Assembly: GCF_013267195.1 (NCBI RefSeq)
Contig: NZ_CP053942.1
Location: 183,618-247,617, forward strand
From: Halorubrum salinarum
Lineage (GTDB): Archaea > Halobacteriota > Halobacteria > Halobacteriales > Haloferacaceae
Direction: 5' to 3'
Length of the DNA stretch: 64,000 nt
Below the pieces are notes generated by a model. The model did not search any database. It was not told the origin of the DNA and saw nothing but the letters and a program-made list of their open reading frames with translations. Positions 1 through 8,945 of this stretch are shown in pieces. Positions within the stretch are counted from its first letter, which is position 1. Every line of letters begins with the position of its first letter. The translations under genes and the position numbers were made by a program.

Positions 1-10
1 CCAGAGGAGC

Positions 11-319
11 TCACGTCGTCTCACCCCGTACTTGCCACACGCGGCGCGCTTGAAGCGTGTGACGGGCCGCGTCGGTGAGACTGTATTCGTTAGTGCGTCC
101 GTCGCGCGACTTCTGGGTAACGAGGCCGTACTCGACAAGGGTGTCGAGGTTCTGGTATAGGCGGCTGTGGTTGATCTCTTCACCGTAGTAGTCGGCGAGG
201 TACGCATTCAGGGCCGTCCCCTTGCGGGCGTTCTCGTGGGAGAGCGCCCAAAGGAGGTCGCGTTGGAACGCGGTGAGATCCGCGAGCGCGTCGCGGTCAC
301 TGGCGCACTCCGCGCTCAT
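11..319 (-). CDS. PadR-like winged-helix regulator
   Basis: About 102 residues from the Met of MSAECASD. An in-frame Met lies 8 codons upstream, but the chosen start overlaps the stop of the next gene as ATGA, the usual arrangement for coupled genes. The fold is a compact winged helix: a first helix (LTAFQRDLLWAL), a long linker, a recognition region (NHSRLYQNLDTLVEYGLV) and a beta wing (SRDGRTNEYSLTDAARHTL). That pattern fits PadR-type or related haloarchaeal helix-turn-helix proteins, which bind DNA as dimers. No effector domain is visible. The target is unknown; autoregulation with the zinc-ribbon gene just upstream is an inference. Confidence 0.75.
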   Translation of the reverse strand: MSAECASDRDALADLTAFQRDLLWALSHENARKGTALNAYLADYYGEEINHSRLYQNLDTLVEYGLVTQKSRDGRTNEYSLTDAARHTLQARRVWQVRGETT

Positions 320-468
320 GCGTCGACCTCCGCACAGGAGCAACAGATGGGAACGCCGCGCTCGGCGTCAAAACCGTCAGCCGGTGCTGGGCAGAACGCA
401 CAGCCATCGTTGGTAGTTTCGCTCGATTCGCTGGTCGTCGCGCAGGGCTTAAGCCCCGCAGTTGCCAT
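316..468 (-). CDS. Small putative zinc-ribbon protein
   Basis: A 50-residue reading frame directly upstream of the PadR-like gene, overlapping it by 4 nt (ATGA). It holds a CAFC pair near residue 24 and a CCSC cluster near residue 43, spaced like a small zinc ribbon, with an acidic linker between them. Further in-frame Met codons occur at 471 and 477. Very small CxxC proteins are common in haloarchaea and mostly of unknown role. The four or five cysteines and the tight coupling argue that this is a real gene; the function is not known. Confidence 0.6.
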   Translation of the reverse strand: MATAGLKPCATTSESSETTNDGCAFCPAPADGFDAERGVPICCSCAEVDA

Positions 469-697
469 CATCAGCATGGTTCTGTGGTTTGAGCACAGAA
501 CCCGACCCGGCCGGGTGTTCCAGCACCGCGGCCGGGATTCCTACATTTCATCGCGAGCCGATGGTTCGTCACTCGGGCTCCGTGTCTACTCAACGTAGGT
601 GATACAACTTATAGATTGTGCCTGAAACTAAGAGTTCAATAAGCTATTTTAAGTTCCAATCGTGTGTAATAGGTTTTAGCGAACTAGTAGTCTGCTC

Positions 698-1030
698 ATG
701 AGATATTCTGGAGACTGGATGGCACTCGTGGACGACAGAGTGCTCGAATATCTACGCGAGAACGGTTCTGGATCTCCTACGGAAATGAAAGAGGAGGGAC
801 CAATCCGATATTCAAGTCAATACATCGGTCGCCGCTGTAAGAAATTGAAAGAGAACGGGCTCGTTCAGCATCTCGGGAACGGCGTTTATGTCATCACCGA
901 CGATGGTGAGGCGTACCTCGCCGGCCGACTTGACACGCAGGAATGGCGTTATATCGATGACAACGCCAGCGAGGTTACCGCCAGCAGCTCCGAAGACGTC
1001 TCTGGTGAGTCAAACGGAGGCGCAACCTGA
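698..1030 (+). CDS. PhiH1-like winged-helix repressor
   Basis: 110 residues. The N-terminus (MRYSGDWMALVDDRVLEYLRENGSGSPTEM) and the winged-helix body (SSQYIGRRCKKLKENGLVQHLGNGVYVITDDGEAYLAG) match the repressor family first known from halovirus phiH. The C-terminal 30 residues are Ser/Glu rich and probably disordered. A second in-frame Met is at 719, but family members usually start at the RxSGDWM motif, so 698 is kept. Proteins of this type are often encoded on proviruses or plasmids. It stands alone, with an AT-rich leader of about 100 nt. Confidence 0.8.
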   Translation: MRYSGDWMALVDDRVLEYLRENGSGSPTEMKEEGPIRYSSQYIGRRCKKLKENGLVQHLGNGVYVITDDGEAYLAGRLDTQEWRYIDDNASEVTASSSEDVSGESNGGAT

Positions 1031-1409
1031 ACGCGGTCATTCATTCCGTGGATATCTAATTAGGCGAACGAATTATTGAGAAGTTAGCCTCCGATGGTGC
1101 TGCCATCTTGTGGGACGTTCGCTTCGAGCTTCTCAGCACGGAGGGTCCTGATCATATGGCTGAGTAGGGTCTGCGGCCGCTTTATGCTATGAGGTCGGAT
1201 GAGTCATTTGAGGTGTGGAGAAGCGGAGAGTAAGATTTCACTCACATTTTCGGGGGCGTGCCAATATTTTAAACAAGTAGCGGTTACTACTATTCTGTGT
1301 ATACCACTTCCTTCTCGACAAACTAGTCGTCGCAGTTGAAGGAAAATAACGGCGAGAAGCTATGCCCGAGCTGGCACGGCGAGTTCCGAGGTCTCACACG
1401 GAAGCAACC
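1031..1409. other. Intergenic, no gene recognised
   Basis: About 380 nt between the PhiH1-like gene and the next minus-strand gene. Short open frames here lack haloarchaeal codon character. An AT-rich patch (around 1268-1278) could be a promoter element, but no gene is placed so as to use it. No RNA structure is evident. Confidence 0.4.
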
Positions 1410-1847
1410 TCACATCCCGATTCTCGATTGCTCTCCGAGTCCGCCCCATTCTCGTGTTTCCTCATCACTAATCACCATCCAACACATGAGTTGGATGTCT
1501 TCCTTCCGGATTCGGGGCTTGGGATCCGGGCTCTCGAAGGGCTCTAGCCCCAATTCGTCGACCTTGTCAACGAATAGATTCGACTTCTCCACCGGCCCGA
1601 GACCATCGTCGTTGTATATCTCACGGAATTCGCGCTGTTCGCGCCGACTGAGCAGAGCTCCGACAGACTTCCGAGCCCGTTCCGCACCCTCCTGATCAGT
1701 ATTCGTCGGCACGTGTTCCGCCAAGTGCTCCTCAACCTCGCGGAGGATCTTCGGGATATCAGGCTGAACGTTCCGAGGATCGACTTGGTGCTGCCACTGA
1801 CCGAAGATGTCGTTGATGCCATACGATGTGCGTCCGCAGCGGGTCAT
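1410..1847 (-). CDS. Hypothetical protein
   Basis: About 145 acidic residues from MTRCGRTSYGINDIFGQW, with amphipathic helices in the middle (ILREVEEHLAEHV, SNLFVDKVDELGL) and no membrane segment. A longer frame extends to 1898, but its N-terminus runs into the IscA-like leader, so the Met at 1847 is preferred. I do not recognise a family. The composition is haloarchaeal, which supports coding. It is divergent from the IscA-like gene, about 50 nt away. Confidence 0.5.
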   Translation of the reverse strand: MTRCGRTSYGINDIFGQWQHQVDPRNVQPDIPKILREVEEHLAEHVPTNTDQEGAERARKSVGALLSRREQREFREIYNDDGLGPVEKSNLFVDKVDELGLEPFESPDPKPRIRKEDIQLMCWMVISDEETREWGGLGEQSRIGM

Positions 1848-1900
1848 GTTGGTGTTTGGCGTTACATTTAACACTAACGGAGGAGACATGTAGAGCATTC

Positions 1901-2251
1901 ATGATCGACGAGGACTGCGGAGAGCTACTTACGCTAAGTAATGCTGCCGCCAGCGCGATGAACACGATCCTCCGTGAAGATGGGTTCGATCCTAAATCTG
2001 CTGGGGTACGTATCTCCGTCGAACGCGGCGGCTGTGCGGGACTGTCCTACCGGTTTGACCTGGTTACCGATCCGAGAGATGAGGATCTCGTACACGAGAC
2101 CGCGCAGGCGAACGTTATCGTTGACCGGGCGAGCGCCCAGTATGTCCGTGGGGCAGAGGTTGACCTCAACCGGACAGCCCACGGTACCGGGTTTACAATC
2201 AAAAACCCCAACGCCGAACAGGAGTGTGGGTGCGGGTTGTCTTTCCATTAG
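1901..2251 (+). CDS. IscA/ErpA-type iron-sulfur assembly protein
   Basis: 116 residues of the HesB/IscA fold. The three conserved cysteines are visible: Cys45 in the GGCAG loop and the C-terminal CGC pair (ECGCGLSFH). In this family they hold an iron or Fe-S cluster that is passed to client apoproteins. The start at 1901 is supported by a GGAGGAGA stretch at 1879-1886, an unusually good Shine-Dalgarno-like sequence for a haloarchaeon; an upstream in-frame Met at 1826 would add a non-homologous leader. It ends in TAG. No suf or isc partners are nearby. Confidence 0.88.
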   Translation: MIDEDCGELLTLSNAAASAMNTILREDGFDPKSAGVRISVERGGCAGLSYRFDLVTDPRDEDLVHETAQANVIVDRASAQYVRGAEVDLNRTAHGTGFTIKNPNAEQECGCGLSFH

Positions 2252-2574
2252 CTGAGGGTGCGTTCCCCGTTGGTGGTAGATACCTGGTCTTTCGAGCGGA
2301 ACGTACCGGCGGCTCTCAAGAGGAATATCCTGAATCGGATCCACAGGGGCGTGTTCTCGATCTCTTACCGGATGATGAACGACGTGTCCTCCAACCCGTC
2401 CTGAACTCCCCCGGAATCACGCAGATCGAACTTCGGGATCGATCTGAATTCTCGAAGAGTAAAGTGAGCCAGACTGTGAGTTCACTCGAGGAGCGTGGGC
2501 TGCTGTATCGGGAACGACAGGGTAGGACCTATCGCGTGTATCCGAGCGATGACCTTCAGAACCAACAGACATAG
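2224..2574 (+). CDS. MarR-like winged-helix protein, probably a fragment
   Basis: The convincing part is the last 75 residues: LLPDDERRVLQPVLNSPGITQIEL, then RSEFSKSKVSQTVSSLEERGLLYRERQGRTYRVYPSDDL. This is a classic winged helix, as found at the C-terminus of haloarchaeal secreted/membrane HTH proteins. The first 35 residues overlap the end of the IscA-like gene in another frame and look non-native. Either a small regulator starts downstream, or this is what remains of a longer sensor whose N-terminus was lost. It is followed 25 nt later by a membrane-protein gene. Confidence 0.5.
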   Translation: MWVRVVFPLAEGAFPVGGRYLVFRAERTGGSQEEYPESDPQGRVLDLLPDDERRVLQPVLNSPGITQIELRDRSEFSKSKVSQTVSSLEERGLLYRERQGRTYRVYPSDDLQNQQT

Positions 2575-2893
2575 AACTTCACACGAACATTACCCCACCA
2601 TGTCACAAGCAACACTCGAAAGCGATCAAATTAGCCAACTTCTTAAGTCGAGTACGTGGCTCAATCTATTCCTCGCCGTAAAACTGATTGCTGGGTTGGT
2701 GTATGTATATTTCACAGGGGATATAGGGAGTCGGTGGACGCATTTCGTCCTTCCGTTCATTTGGTTCACCGCCTCACTCTGGGTGATCTGGCACACCCGA
2801 CCTGCCACGACACGTCGAGTGTATCGTGTCGGTGCCGCACTTGTCGTTACTGTATACCTCATCATGATGTTTTATTTTTCAGGATTACTTGGA

Positions 2894-2901
2894 CCGAGCA
2901 C
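2894..2901 (+). repeat. Left target-site duplication of IS4/ISH8 copy
   Basis: CCGAGCAC, repeated exactly at 4374-4381 on the other side of the element. Confidence 0.9.
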
Positions 2902-4373
2902 CTGTCGCGTTTCCAGTATTTAAAACCGGCGTGAAGTCGGTAATGGCGACCTGATGGCTGCGAATTCCAACTCTCAGCAAAGGCCGCCAACAGGAAAAAC
3001 GGACGCAGCGTACTTCAATTCTGATCACTCAACTGCGACCGCAGTGTACTCGCTGCTCGACGCAGTCGGCAGCGAGTCCATCGCCGACGAGTTCGATATC
3101 GGCAAACACAGCAAGAAACACGACTTCGACAACCACCTCAAAGTCGCCGTGCGTGAAGGGATCGATCCCTCAGACTCGCTTGCCGAACTCGAAGAAACCA
3201 CCGATACAGCCGCTGAAATGGAGAATATGGCTGCCTCTACGTTCTCACGGTACACGAACGACCGCGACTACCGCGCGGTCGTTCGTACCATGTTCGAGCT
3301 ACTCCATACCCCACAGTTGGCCCATCAACGAGCCGTCGAACGAAAACGACTCCAGCGACTCACGCGAGGCGTTGTTGCGACCGATGCGACAAATCTCGAA
3401 CTCACACGGTCGGTATTCGTCTCGGACGACTTCGTCGGAGACGACGAGCAGTCCTACGAGATCTACACTGGCGACGGTGGCATCAAACTCCATGTTGCCG
3501 CGCGTGTCGACGGAGAACACAAGCATCCGCTCGGTGCGACCGTGACAGAAGGTGAGACCCACGAGAATCCGCAGTTTGAGCATCTCTATGGCGATGTCGA
3601 GGTCTTTCCAGACCTCGACTCGCCAATCTGGGTCTTCGACCGTGGCTACACACGCTACGAGCGCTTTTGCGGCTTCACAGCCATCAACGATGACTTCATC
3701 ACACTGCTAGAATCGGACGCTCGGTACGATGTCTGTGAACAGATCCAGACCGCTGAGGTAACCGACGGTGATGAAACACGGCAGGTACGGGACGACCGCA
3801 TCGAACTCGCCGACACAGGAGAACAGTTCCGGCGAGTAGTGCTTGAAACGCCGGACGGAGAGCAACTCGAGTACCTGACGACGCTGGCGTCGTCAGAGTA
3901 CGACCCTATCGACGTAATCAGCATCTACACGCTGCGAACTGTGATCGAGATCCTGTTTCGGGAGCTGAAGCAGTATCTGAACGGTGAGAACTTCCACTCG
4001 ACAACGCTCAACGGCGTGCTGTTCGAGTTGTTTTCTGCGTTGGTTGGACTGTTGTTGATCCAGTGGCTGCGGCAACGCCACCCGATGCGGGGTGGCGTGC
4101 CGCAAGCGATTCGAGAAGTACGGAAACGCTGGAACGACACGCTCGGCTCGGTTGGGTAACTCCTCTCACGGCGGGTGATTCGCCGCCGCTGTGAGCGGCG
4201 GCTCTGGTCAGCGCAGCAGAAGCCACTCTAAATTCTGGTAGAAACCCGTCCGAACCGGACTCTCGAGCCGAATTCGCTGGTTGCTCGTCACCGCGTATCT
4301 TTCAGCCAGCGGACTCAGCTTGATTTCGTTGCTCACGCCCGCGCGGTGTCTTTATCAACTTGAAACGCGACAG
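2902..4373 (+). mobile_element. IS4-family (ISH8-group-like) insertion sequence
   Basis: 1472 bp with perfect 12-bp terminal inverted repeats: CTGTCGCGTTTC at 2902 and GAAACGCGACAG ending at 4373. It is bounded by the 8-bp duplication CCGAGCAC and carries one transposase gene with no obvious lesion, so it may be active. It interrupts the membrane-protein gene described above. Confidence 0.92.
2954..4159 (+). CDS. IS4-family transposase (ISH8-like)
   Basis: 401 residues, full length. DDE residues can be placed: first Asp in VVATDATNLEL, second in IWVFDRGYTRYERF, and Glu in YTLRTVIEILFRELKQYL, the YREK-type signature of IS4. The N-terminal 100 residues form the usual helical DNA-binding part. 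It catalyses cut-and-paste of its own element. The start lies 52 nt inside the left inverted repeat; no frameshift or stop is seen. Confidence 0.92.
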   Translation: MAANSNSQQRPPTGKTDAAYFNSDHSTATAVYSLLDAVGSESIADEFDIGKHSKKHDFDNHLKVAVREGIDPSDSLAELEETTDTAAEMENMAASTFSRYTNDRDYRAVVRTMFELLHTPQLAHQRAVERKRLQRLTRGVVATDATNLELTRSVFVSDDFVGDDEQSYEIYTGDGGIKLHVAARVDGEHKHPLGATVTEGETHENPQFEHLYGDVEVFPDLDSPIWVFDRGYTRYERFCGFTAINDDFITLLESDARYDVCEQIQTAEVTDGDETRQVRDDRIELADTGEQFRRVVLETPDGEQLEYLTTLASSEYDPIDVISIYTLRTVIEILFRELKQYLNGENFHSTTLNGVLFELFSALVGLLLIQWLRQRHPMRGGVPQAIREVRKRWNDTLGSVG

Positions 4374-4381
4374 CCGAGCAC
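4374..4381 (+). repeat. Right target-site duplication of IS4/ISH8 copy
   Basis: CCGAGCAC, identical to 2894-2901. Confidence 0.9.
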
Positions 4382-4784
4382 CTCTCATTTCGGGCAGCTC
4401 ACTGGACCAAGCGGCTTCGTAATAACATAGGGTCGATCTCTAGGGTGGAGTCCGGTCTTTCTCTATACAGGAGACCTGATCACAGTCTCGCTCATTCCTT
4501 ACCAAGCGGTTGGCCTGTTCGCGCTGGCGTATCTCGTCCACGATGCGTTGCTTGATTTCTCGCAGTCGGCAATCGGAAGAATCGTCGGGATCGTAGCGTG
4601 CCCTGCCTGCGTTAGTCCGTTATTTGCTGTTCTACCTACAGGCGGACTAAGTGGTTCTTCAACGATGCTATTGCTTGGTGCGTATGGATACGAGATTGCG
4701 ACCGTTCTGTTTCTCGTGACGATTGGAATTCTCTTCCATCGTCGAACACTCACGAGACAGTATCACCGGTTCCGAACGGACTGA

Positions 4785-5152
4785 GCTAGTTCGTTTGTAA
4801 GCAGCAATAACCGAGCCTCACTCGCCGTCCGAACCGTTGTTATTGTCTGGATCGTCGTCATAATTGCTCTGTTTTGACAGCTCTCTTTACGCTCATTTTT
4901 TCCGATCCACTCGAATTCAACAGGTATGAACGATCTTATCAGTAGAAACGTTTAGATATCGTTATAGACCTCTTGAACAGTCTAACACGTTTTCGGGATC
5001 TCAAATCCTACCAACCACTAGACTGCTGACAATACCAGTTAGTCGTAGTATCGATTGACGAGACAGCGATGAGTTCAGGAGAGATCTGAACTAGTCTATT
5101 TGACGACTAATGTAACGACTTGAAATCTCTCCCCGACGGACTCAGAACTACG
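4785..5152. other. Intergenic, no gene recognised
   Basis: AT-richer spacer between the split membrane-protein gene and the next transposase. It must contain the left end of that IS, but I could not identify an inverted repeat. Confidence 0.4.
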
Positions 5153-6911
5153 ATGACTTCTGAGCAGATGTCGGCAGGTGACGACGCCCCCGCGCTCGCG
5201 GGGGCGATCGTCTATCACGCTGGGGAAGTCTGTGAAACAGTGGATCACCTCTGGCGTGTCCTCGGAGAGGTATCGATTCCAGTTGACGGGCTTGTCGACG
5301 ACCGCCAGCAACACAAGGTCGGAAACGGGACTAAACCGATGGCTCGGGTGTATCTCTATCAGAAGATCTACGACCTCGCCCAGAGCGAGGTCGAAGATCG
5401 CCTCGAAAACCGCCCGTCACTCCTGAAGACACTTGATTTGGAGAAGGCACCGTCCCAGCAATCACTCTCGTACGCGTGGCAGCAGTTTACCGACCAAACC
5501 AAACGGACGCTTAACGCCGCAGCTACGGGTATCGCAAAAGAAGCCGTTGACCGTGGCGTCGTGTTGGAAGCACGGGTTCCGATCATCCCAGATGAAGACG
5601 ATATCGGAGAAGACGATGATGAAACGACCGTAACACGCGAGCACGTTCGAAAGCAGGGGAACAAAATTGTCGAGCTCGCCCGAAGGCACGCCTTCGGCGA
5701 GTTCGACTCCCACAGAGCCGATAACAGAGTCTACGAGGACGAACAGATCCTTGATCTGTTCGCCTCGGCATGCCTCACCGAAAAGTGCCCATTCTGAGGG
5801 TGAAGCTGGCTGGTTTCTCGACGAGAACGACGCCTGTGACGACTCTACGTTCCTCCGAGTGATTAAGCAGTTCGCAATGCCGGCTGATCAGGAAGTCTCT
5901 GTTCCACTCCAAGACCAACAGATCGAGGATATCGTTGCGTTTACCGAGGTGTTCCGAGAGTATCTCATGGATTCATTCGATACCGCCACGGAGAATATCC
6001 TCCAGACGATTCGGTACGAGGATCCATTCGACGACCGCCACGTCGTGGCGGCCGTCGATTTCACGCACGTTCCCTACCACGTCTGGCCGTGGGTCGACAA
6101 GGACGAAGAGATTCCAAAGTCGACGTACCCGCCCATGGTGAGCGGGTACGTCGACGACGGTGAGTTGAAACACGGCTACACGTTCGCGACGATCACGATC
6201 GTTGGGAACGACGTGCCAATCATCCTCGGAATTGAGGGTGTCAAGGAACATTCAGAGTGGGAACCAGTCGACGCCCCAGCTGACTCGAAAGCAGACGTCG
6301 TTGCGCGTCTGCTTTCGAGAGCCCAGCAGTACGTCGATCTGGACGAAGTGCTACTGGACCGTGGCTTCTACGCGAAAGAGGTTCGTGTAGAGATCAACAG
6401 TCGTGACCTGTTGTACACGATGCCAATGGGGAAATACGAGTCAGATTACGAGGTGATCAAGCAGATCAAGAGCAAAGATGGGGTAGACGCCGCTGTCAAC
6501 CACGACGCCCCCGTCTATCCCGACGGGGACGTCGACCATACCGCAGAATATCTGTATGTTCCAGCCACCAGTGACGACGCTGAAGGCAAGTACGCCGTAT
6601 TCGTGACCAACCGCGATCACGTCGCTCCCGACGAGATCGCTCACGTGACGAACAGCTACAGCCGTCGCTGGGACATCGAAAACCAGTACAAGTCGGTTCA
6701 GTCATACCTTCCAAAGACCTCCTCGACAGACTACCGAGTGCGGTTGTTCAACTTCACGTTCGCAGCACTGCTGTACAATCTGTGGCGGCTCACCGACTTT
6801 CTGGTGAAAGTCGGCATGGAGCGAGAAATCAGGTCGCCGCCAGTCGTGACCGCCAGGACGTTCGTCCGGGTGGTCAGGAACTCTCCTCCGGAAAGCCAGG
6901 TGAGAAGATGA
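5153..6911 (+). pseudogene. DDE transposase (ISH3/IS4-superfamily-like), frameshifted
   Basis: Two frames together encode one transposase of about 585 residues. The first runs from MTSEQMSAGDD to a stop at 5797; the second carries on from about 5780 (HSEGEAGWFLDEND) in the +1 frame. Catalytic residues lie in the second part: AAVDFTHVPYHVWP, VLLDRGFYAKEV and YSRRWDIENQYKSVQSYLP. The shift lies near GAAAAG at about 5780. The shift direction does not fit a classical -1 slippery site, so a simple indel is more likely than programmed frameshifting. Termini of the element were not found. Family placement rests on the LDRGFY and R-x-x-IE signatures only. Confidence 0.75.
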
Positions 6912-6929
6912 TGAAACACCTGTCGCTCG

Positions 6930-6949
6930 CCTGCGGCAAGCCGCAGGCT
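6930..6949 (+). terminator. GC-rich hairpin after transposase
   Basis: GCCTGCGG-CAAG-CCGCAGGC, a perfect 8-bp stem with a 4-nt loop just beyond the transposase stop. It may be a transcription terminator or an IS-end structure; no U-tract follows. Confidence 0.4.
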
Positions 6950-7174
6950 TCGCTATCTGAGCACTATATCAGCCATTCCCTCGCCCTCCGCTGTCACTCC
7001 TCGGCAGCCAGCAACCGATACATACCATCTCCGCAAGAACATCTCAAACTCCGTCTGATTCGACCGCTATTCGTTTGTAGACGCTCTATATCCCGAAAAC
7101 GTGGTCTAATGTTTGGATTCACACCCACGAGGATAACCCCGATCCCAGCGTGTGACTACGTGAGGCGAAAAACG

Positions 7175-7480
7175 ATGACCACCTTCACCATTGGACGCTG
7201 GCTGCTCGTGGCACTCGCGATCGTCGGACTCGCGTTCGCCGCACCCGTGGTCAGCGCACACGGCGAGGAATCGACTGTTGACGACGCGCCCCCCTACAAT
7301 GGCACCGCAGACGAGTGGGCCACCTGGATGGACGCGCAGACGACCGAACACATGGGTCCCGGTGCGACCGAGTGGATGGAGTCGCACGTGGGCGTGACTG
7401 TCGAGAAAATGGGCCAGGACATGGCCGATGACGGCGACATGAACGGCTACGGCTCGGGGGCCGGCTACGGTCACTGCTGA
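7175..7480 (+). CDS. Small secreted Met/His-rich protein of the copper module
   Basis: 101 residues: a signal peptide (GRWLLVALAIVGLAFAAPVVSAHG, cleavage near residue 28), then an acidic mature part with Met and His residues spaced as in periplasmic-type copper or silver binders (TEHMGPGATEWMESHVG, EKMGQDMADDGDM) and a Gly/Tyr/His/Cys tail. The start at 7175 is chosen because the signal peptide begins there; the frame upstream is IS-derived. It is followed 68 nt later by a SHOCT-domain membrane protein and then CopZ, the TRASH regulator and CopA. Metal binding outside the membrane is inferred from composition and context. Confidence 0.7.
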   Translation: MTTFTIGRWLLVALAIVGLAFAAPVVSAHGEESTVDDAPPYNGTADEWATWMDAQTTEHMGPGATEWMESHVGVTVEKMGQDMADDGDMNGYGSGAGYGHC

Positions 7481-7548
7481 CCTACCCCTCCCTTCGCGTT
7501 GGATATAATATTGGACGAACGCACGAGGTATCAACGAAACACGAAATC

Positions 7549-7896
7549 ATGACCTCACAATTCGAAATCCTGCGACGGAACGGGCTGAAGACCGGCCTCG
7601 TCGCCGTCCCACTCCTCGTCGGTGCGAGCGGGACGGCCGCTGTACACGGTGGCGGCGTGATGGGCGGCGGTTGGGGCGACATGGGCGGACTCGGGTGGTT
7701 CGGGATGCTCGGCGGTGGAATGCTCCTCTGGACGCTACTCCTGATCGGCCTCGTCTTGGCGCTCGTCTACGGCGTCGAACGCGGGAACGGGACCGAGAAC
7801 GGGGATACGGCCCTCGCAGAGCTCCGCGAGCGCTATGCGCGAGGAGAACTCTCCGACGAGGAGTTCGACGAACACAAGAAACAGCTCGAAGGCTAG
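7549..7896 (+). CDS. SHOCT-domain membrane protein
   Basis: 115 residues. The N-terminus has a hydrophobic stretch (GLKTGLVAVPLLVGASGTAAVHGG), followed by a Gly/Met-rich region (GGGVMGGGWGDMGGLGWFGMLGGG) and a second membrane segment (LLWTLLLIGLVLALVYGV). The C-terminus is a SHOCT motif (ALAELRERYARGELSDEEFDEHKKQL), a short helical hairpin common at the ends of membrane proteins. The Met/Gly-rich loop and the position next to the secreted Met/His protein suggest a role in copper handling, which is inference. It ends in TAG. Confidence 0.75.
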   Translation: MTSQFEILRRNGLKTGLVAVPLLVGASGTAAVHGGGVMGGGWGDMGGLGWFGMLGGGMLLWTLLLIGLVLALVYGVERGNGTENGDTALAELRERYARGELSDEEFDEHKKQLEG

Positions 7897-7997
7897 ACCA
7901 CGTCTCAAACCAGCATCGTCGCTCTCCCTCTAGCGGCTCTCGAATATCCCTCGAGTCAATACCGCTCGGAGTCAGTACGACTGGGAGAGACCCACTC

Positions 7998-8195
7998 TTA
8001 CGCTGAGGCGTCGTAGCCAGCGTCGTTGACCGCGTCGACGAGGACGCCTGCGTCCACAGTCCCCTCCACGGTCGCCGACTCCGACTCGCGGTCGGCACTC
8101 GCTTCCGTGGCTCCTTGGACGCCTTCGAGCGCCTCTTCGACGGTTTGCTCGCAGTGCTCACAGGTCATGCCTTCGACGGTGATCGTCTGCGTCAT
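7998..8195 (-). CDS. copZ: Copper chaperone, CopZ-like HMA domain
   Basis: 65 residues forming a single heavy-metal-associated domain: TITVEGMTCEHCEQTVEEAL with the GMTCxHC metal site (Cys12, Cys15), and the closing VNDAGYDA motif. In this family the protein binds Cu(I) and hands it to the N-terminal domains of the P-type ATPase. It is divergent from the Lrp-TRASH gene; the 131-nt gap holds a short ATACGTAT palindrome near 8202 that could be part of a shared operator. Confidence 0.88.
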   Translation of the reverse strand: MTQTITVEGMTCEHCEQTVEEALEGVQGATEASADRESESATVEGTVDAGVLVDAVNDAGYDASA

Positions 8196-8326
8196 ACAGC
8201 TATACGTATGAGAGGCACGTGTTTATGACTTACTGCTTCAAATCCAAAGAATACGGCCCGGTGTAGCTGCCGTTCGAAGGCCAAATCTGGGAAACAGTAT
8301 TGTGGTGCGGAGTTCCTACGGGAGAT

Positions 8327-8917
8327 ATGCGCGAATTGGATGAGACCGATATGGAGATCCTCTCGCTATTGGCGGAGGACGCCCGTCGCCCGTTCAGCAA
8401 CATCGGTGAAACCGTCGGCCTCTCCGGACCAGCGGTCTCCGACCGCGTCACGCGGTTACAGGAAGCCGGCGTCATCAACGGGTTCACCGTCGACGTGAAC
8501 CGTGCACAGCTCCGCGCCGGCGTGCCAGTGTTCGTCCAGTTCGAGAACAGTTCCGATGCCAGCGAAACGCTTCGAGAGCGGCTCAGTGGCGCAGACGGTG
8601 TCGAACACCTCTTCGTCACGGCCGAGGGGAAACTCTGGATCTACGGCCGGGCCGAGGGACAGAACGTCCGGCGGTGGATCGACGGCCTGCTCGACGATCT
8701 CCCGCCGATCGACTACTCGGTCACGCTTGTCGACGACCTCGAATGGACGCCCTCGCTCGATGGGACCGAGTTCGCCATTACCTGTGCGGAGTGTGGGAAT
8801 ACGGTTGACAGCGAAGGTGAATCCACCCGGATCGACGACGACGTCTATCACTTCTGCTGTGGCTCGTGTCGCGGCCGGTTCGAAGAGCAGTGTCAGCGCC
8901 TCAAAGAGGGCGTTTAA
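8327..8917 (+). CDS. Lrp/AsnC-type regulator with C-terminal TRASH metal-sensing domain
   Basis: 196 residues from MRELDETDMEIL. Order: Lrp-type HTH (residues 1-60, LAEDARRPFSNIGETVGLSGPAVSDRVTRL), an Lrp effector-like alpha/beta domain, then a TRASH domain at the end with Cys pairs CAECG and FCCGSCRGRF. TRASH domains bind soft metals through these cysteines, and haloarchaeal Lrp-TRASH proteins are known copper regulators (Halobacterium VNG1179C controls a copper ATPase). Here it sits between copZ and copA. The upstream Met at 8300 would add nine non-homologous residues. Confidence 0.88.
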   Translation: MRELDETDMEILSLLAEDARRPFSNIGETVGLSGPAVSDRVTRLQEAGVINGFTVDVNRAQLRAGVPVFVQFENSSDASETLRERLSGADGVEHLFVTAEGKLWIYGRAEGQNVRRWIDGLLDDLPPIDYSVTLVDDLEWTPSLDGTEFAITCAECGNTVDSEGESTRIDDDVYHFCCGSCRGRFEEQCQRLKEGV

Positions 8918-8945
8918 CGGTTCGGGCCACCGTGCCCAAAGTCTG

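Larger units (their letters stand above)
2600..4784 (+). pseudogene. Membrane protein gene (DUF7546-like) split by an IS element
   Basis: The 5' part (2600-2901) encodes MSQATLESDQISQLLK followed by three hydrophobic segments. Deleting the IS and one copy of its 8-bp target duplication joins it in frame to 4382-4784, which continues with further membrane segments (LIPYQAVGLFALAYLVHDALLDF; the CPAC-containing helix) up to the stop at 4782. The rejoined frame still has one amber codon, TAG at 4428-4430, so a point mutation also hit the gene. The whole would be a polytopic haloarchaeal protein of about 240 residues. The DUF7546 assignment is from memory of the N-terminal motif and is tentative. 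Confidence 0.75.

Noticed and set aside
5760..5800. Programmed frameshift in the ISH3-like transposase
   Set aside because: The second frame is +1 relative to the first and no classical slippery site fits; a plain indel is simpler.
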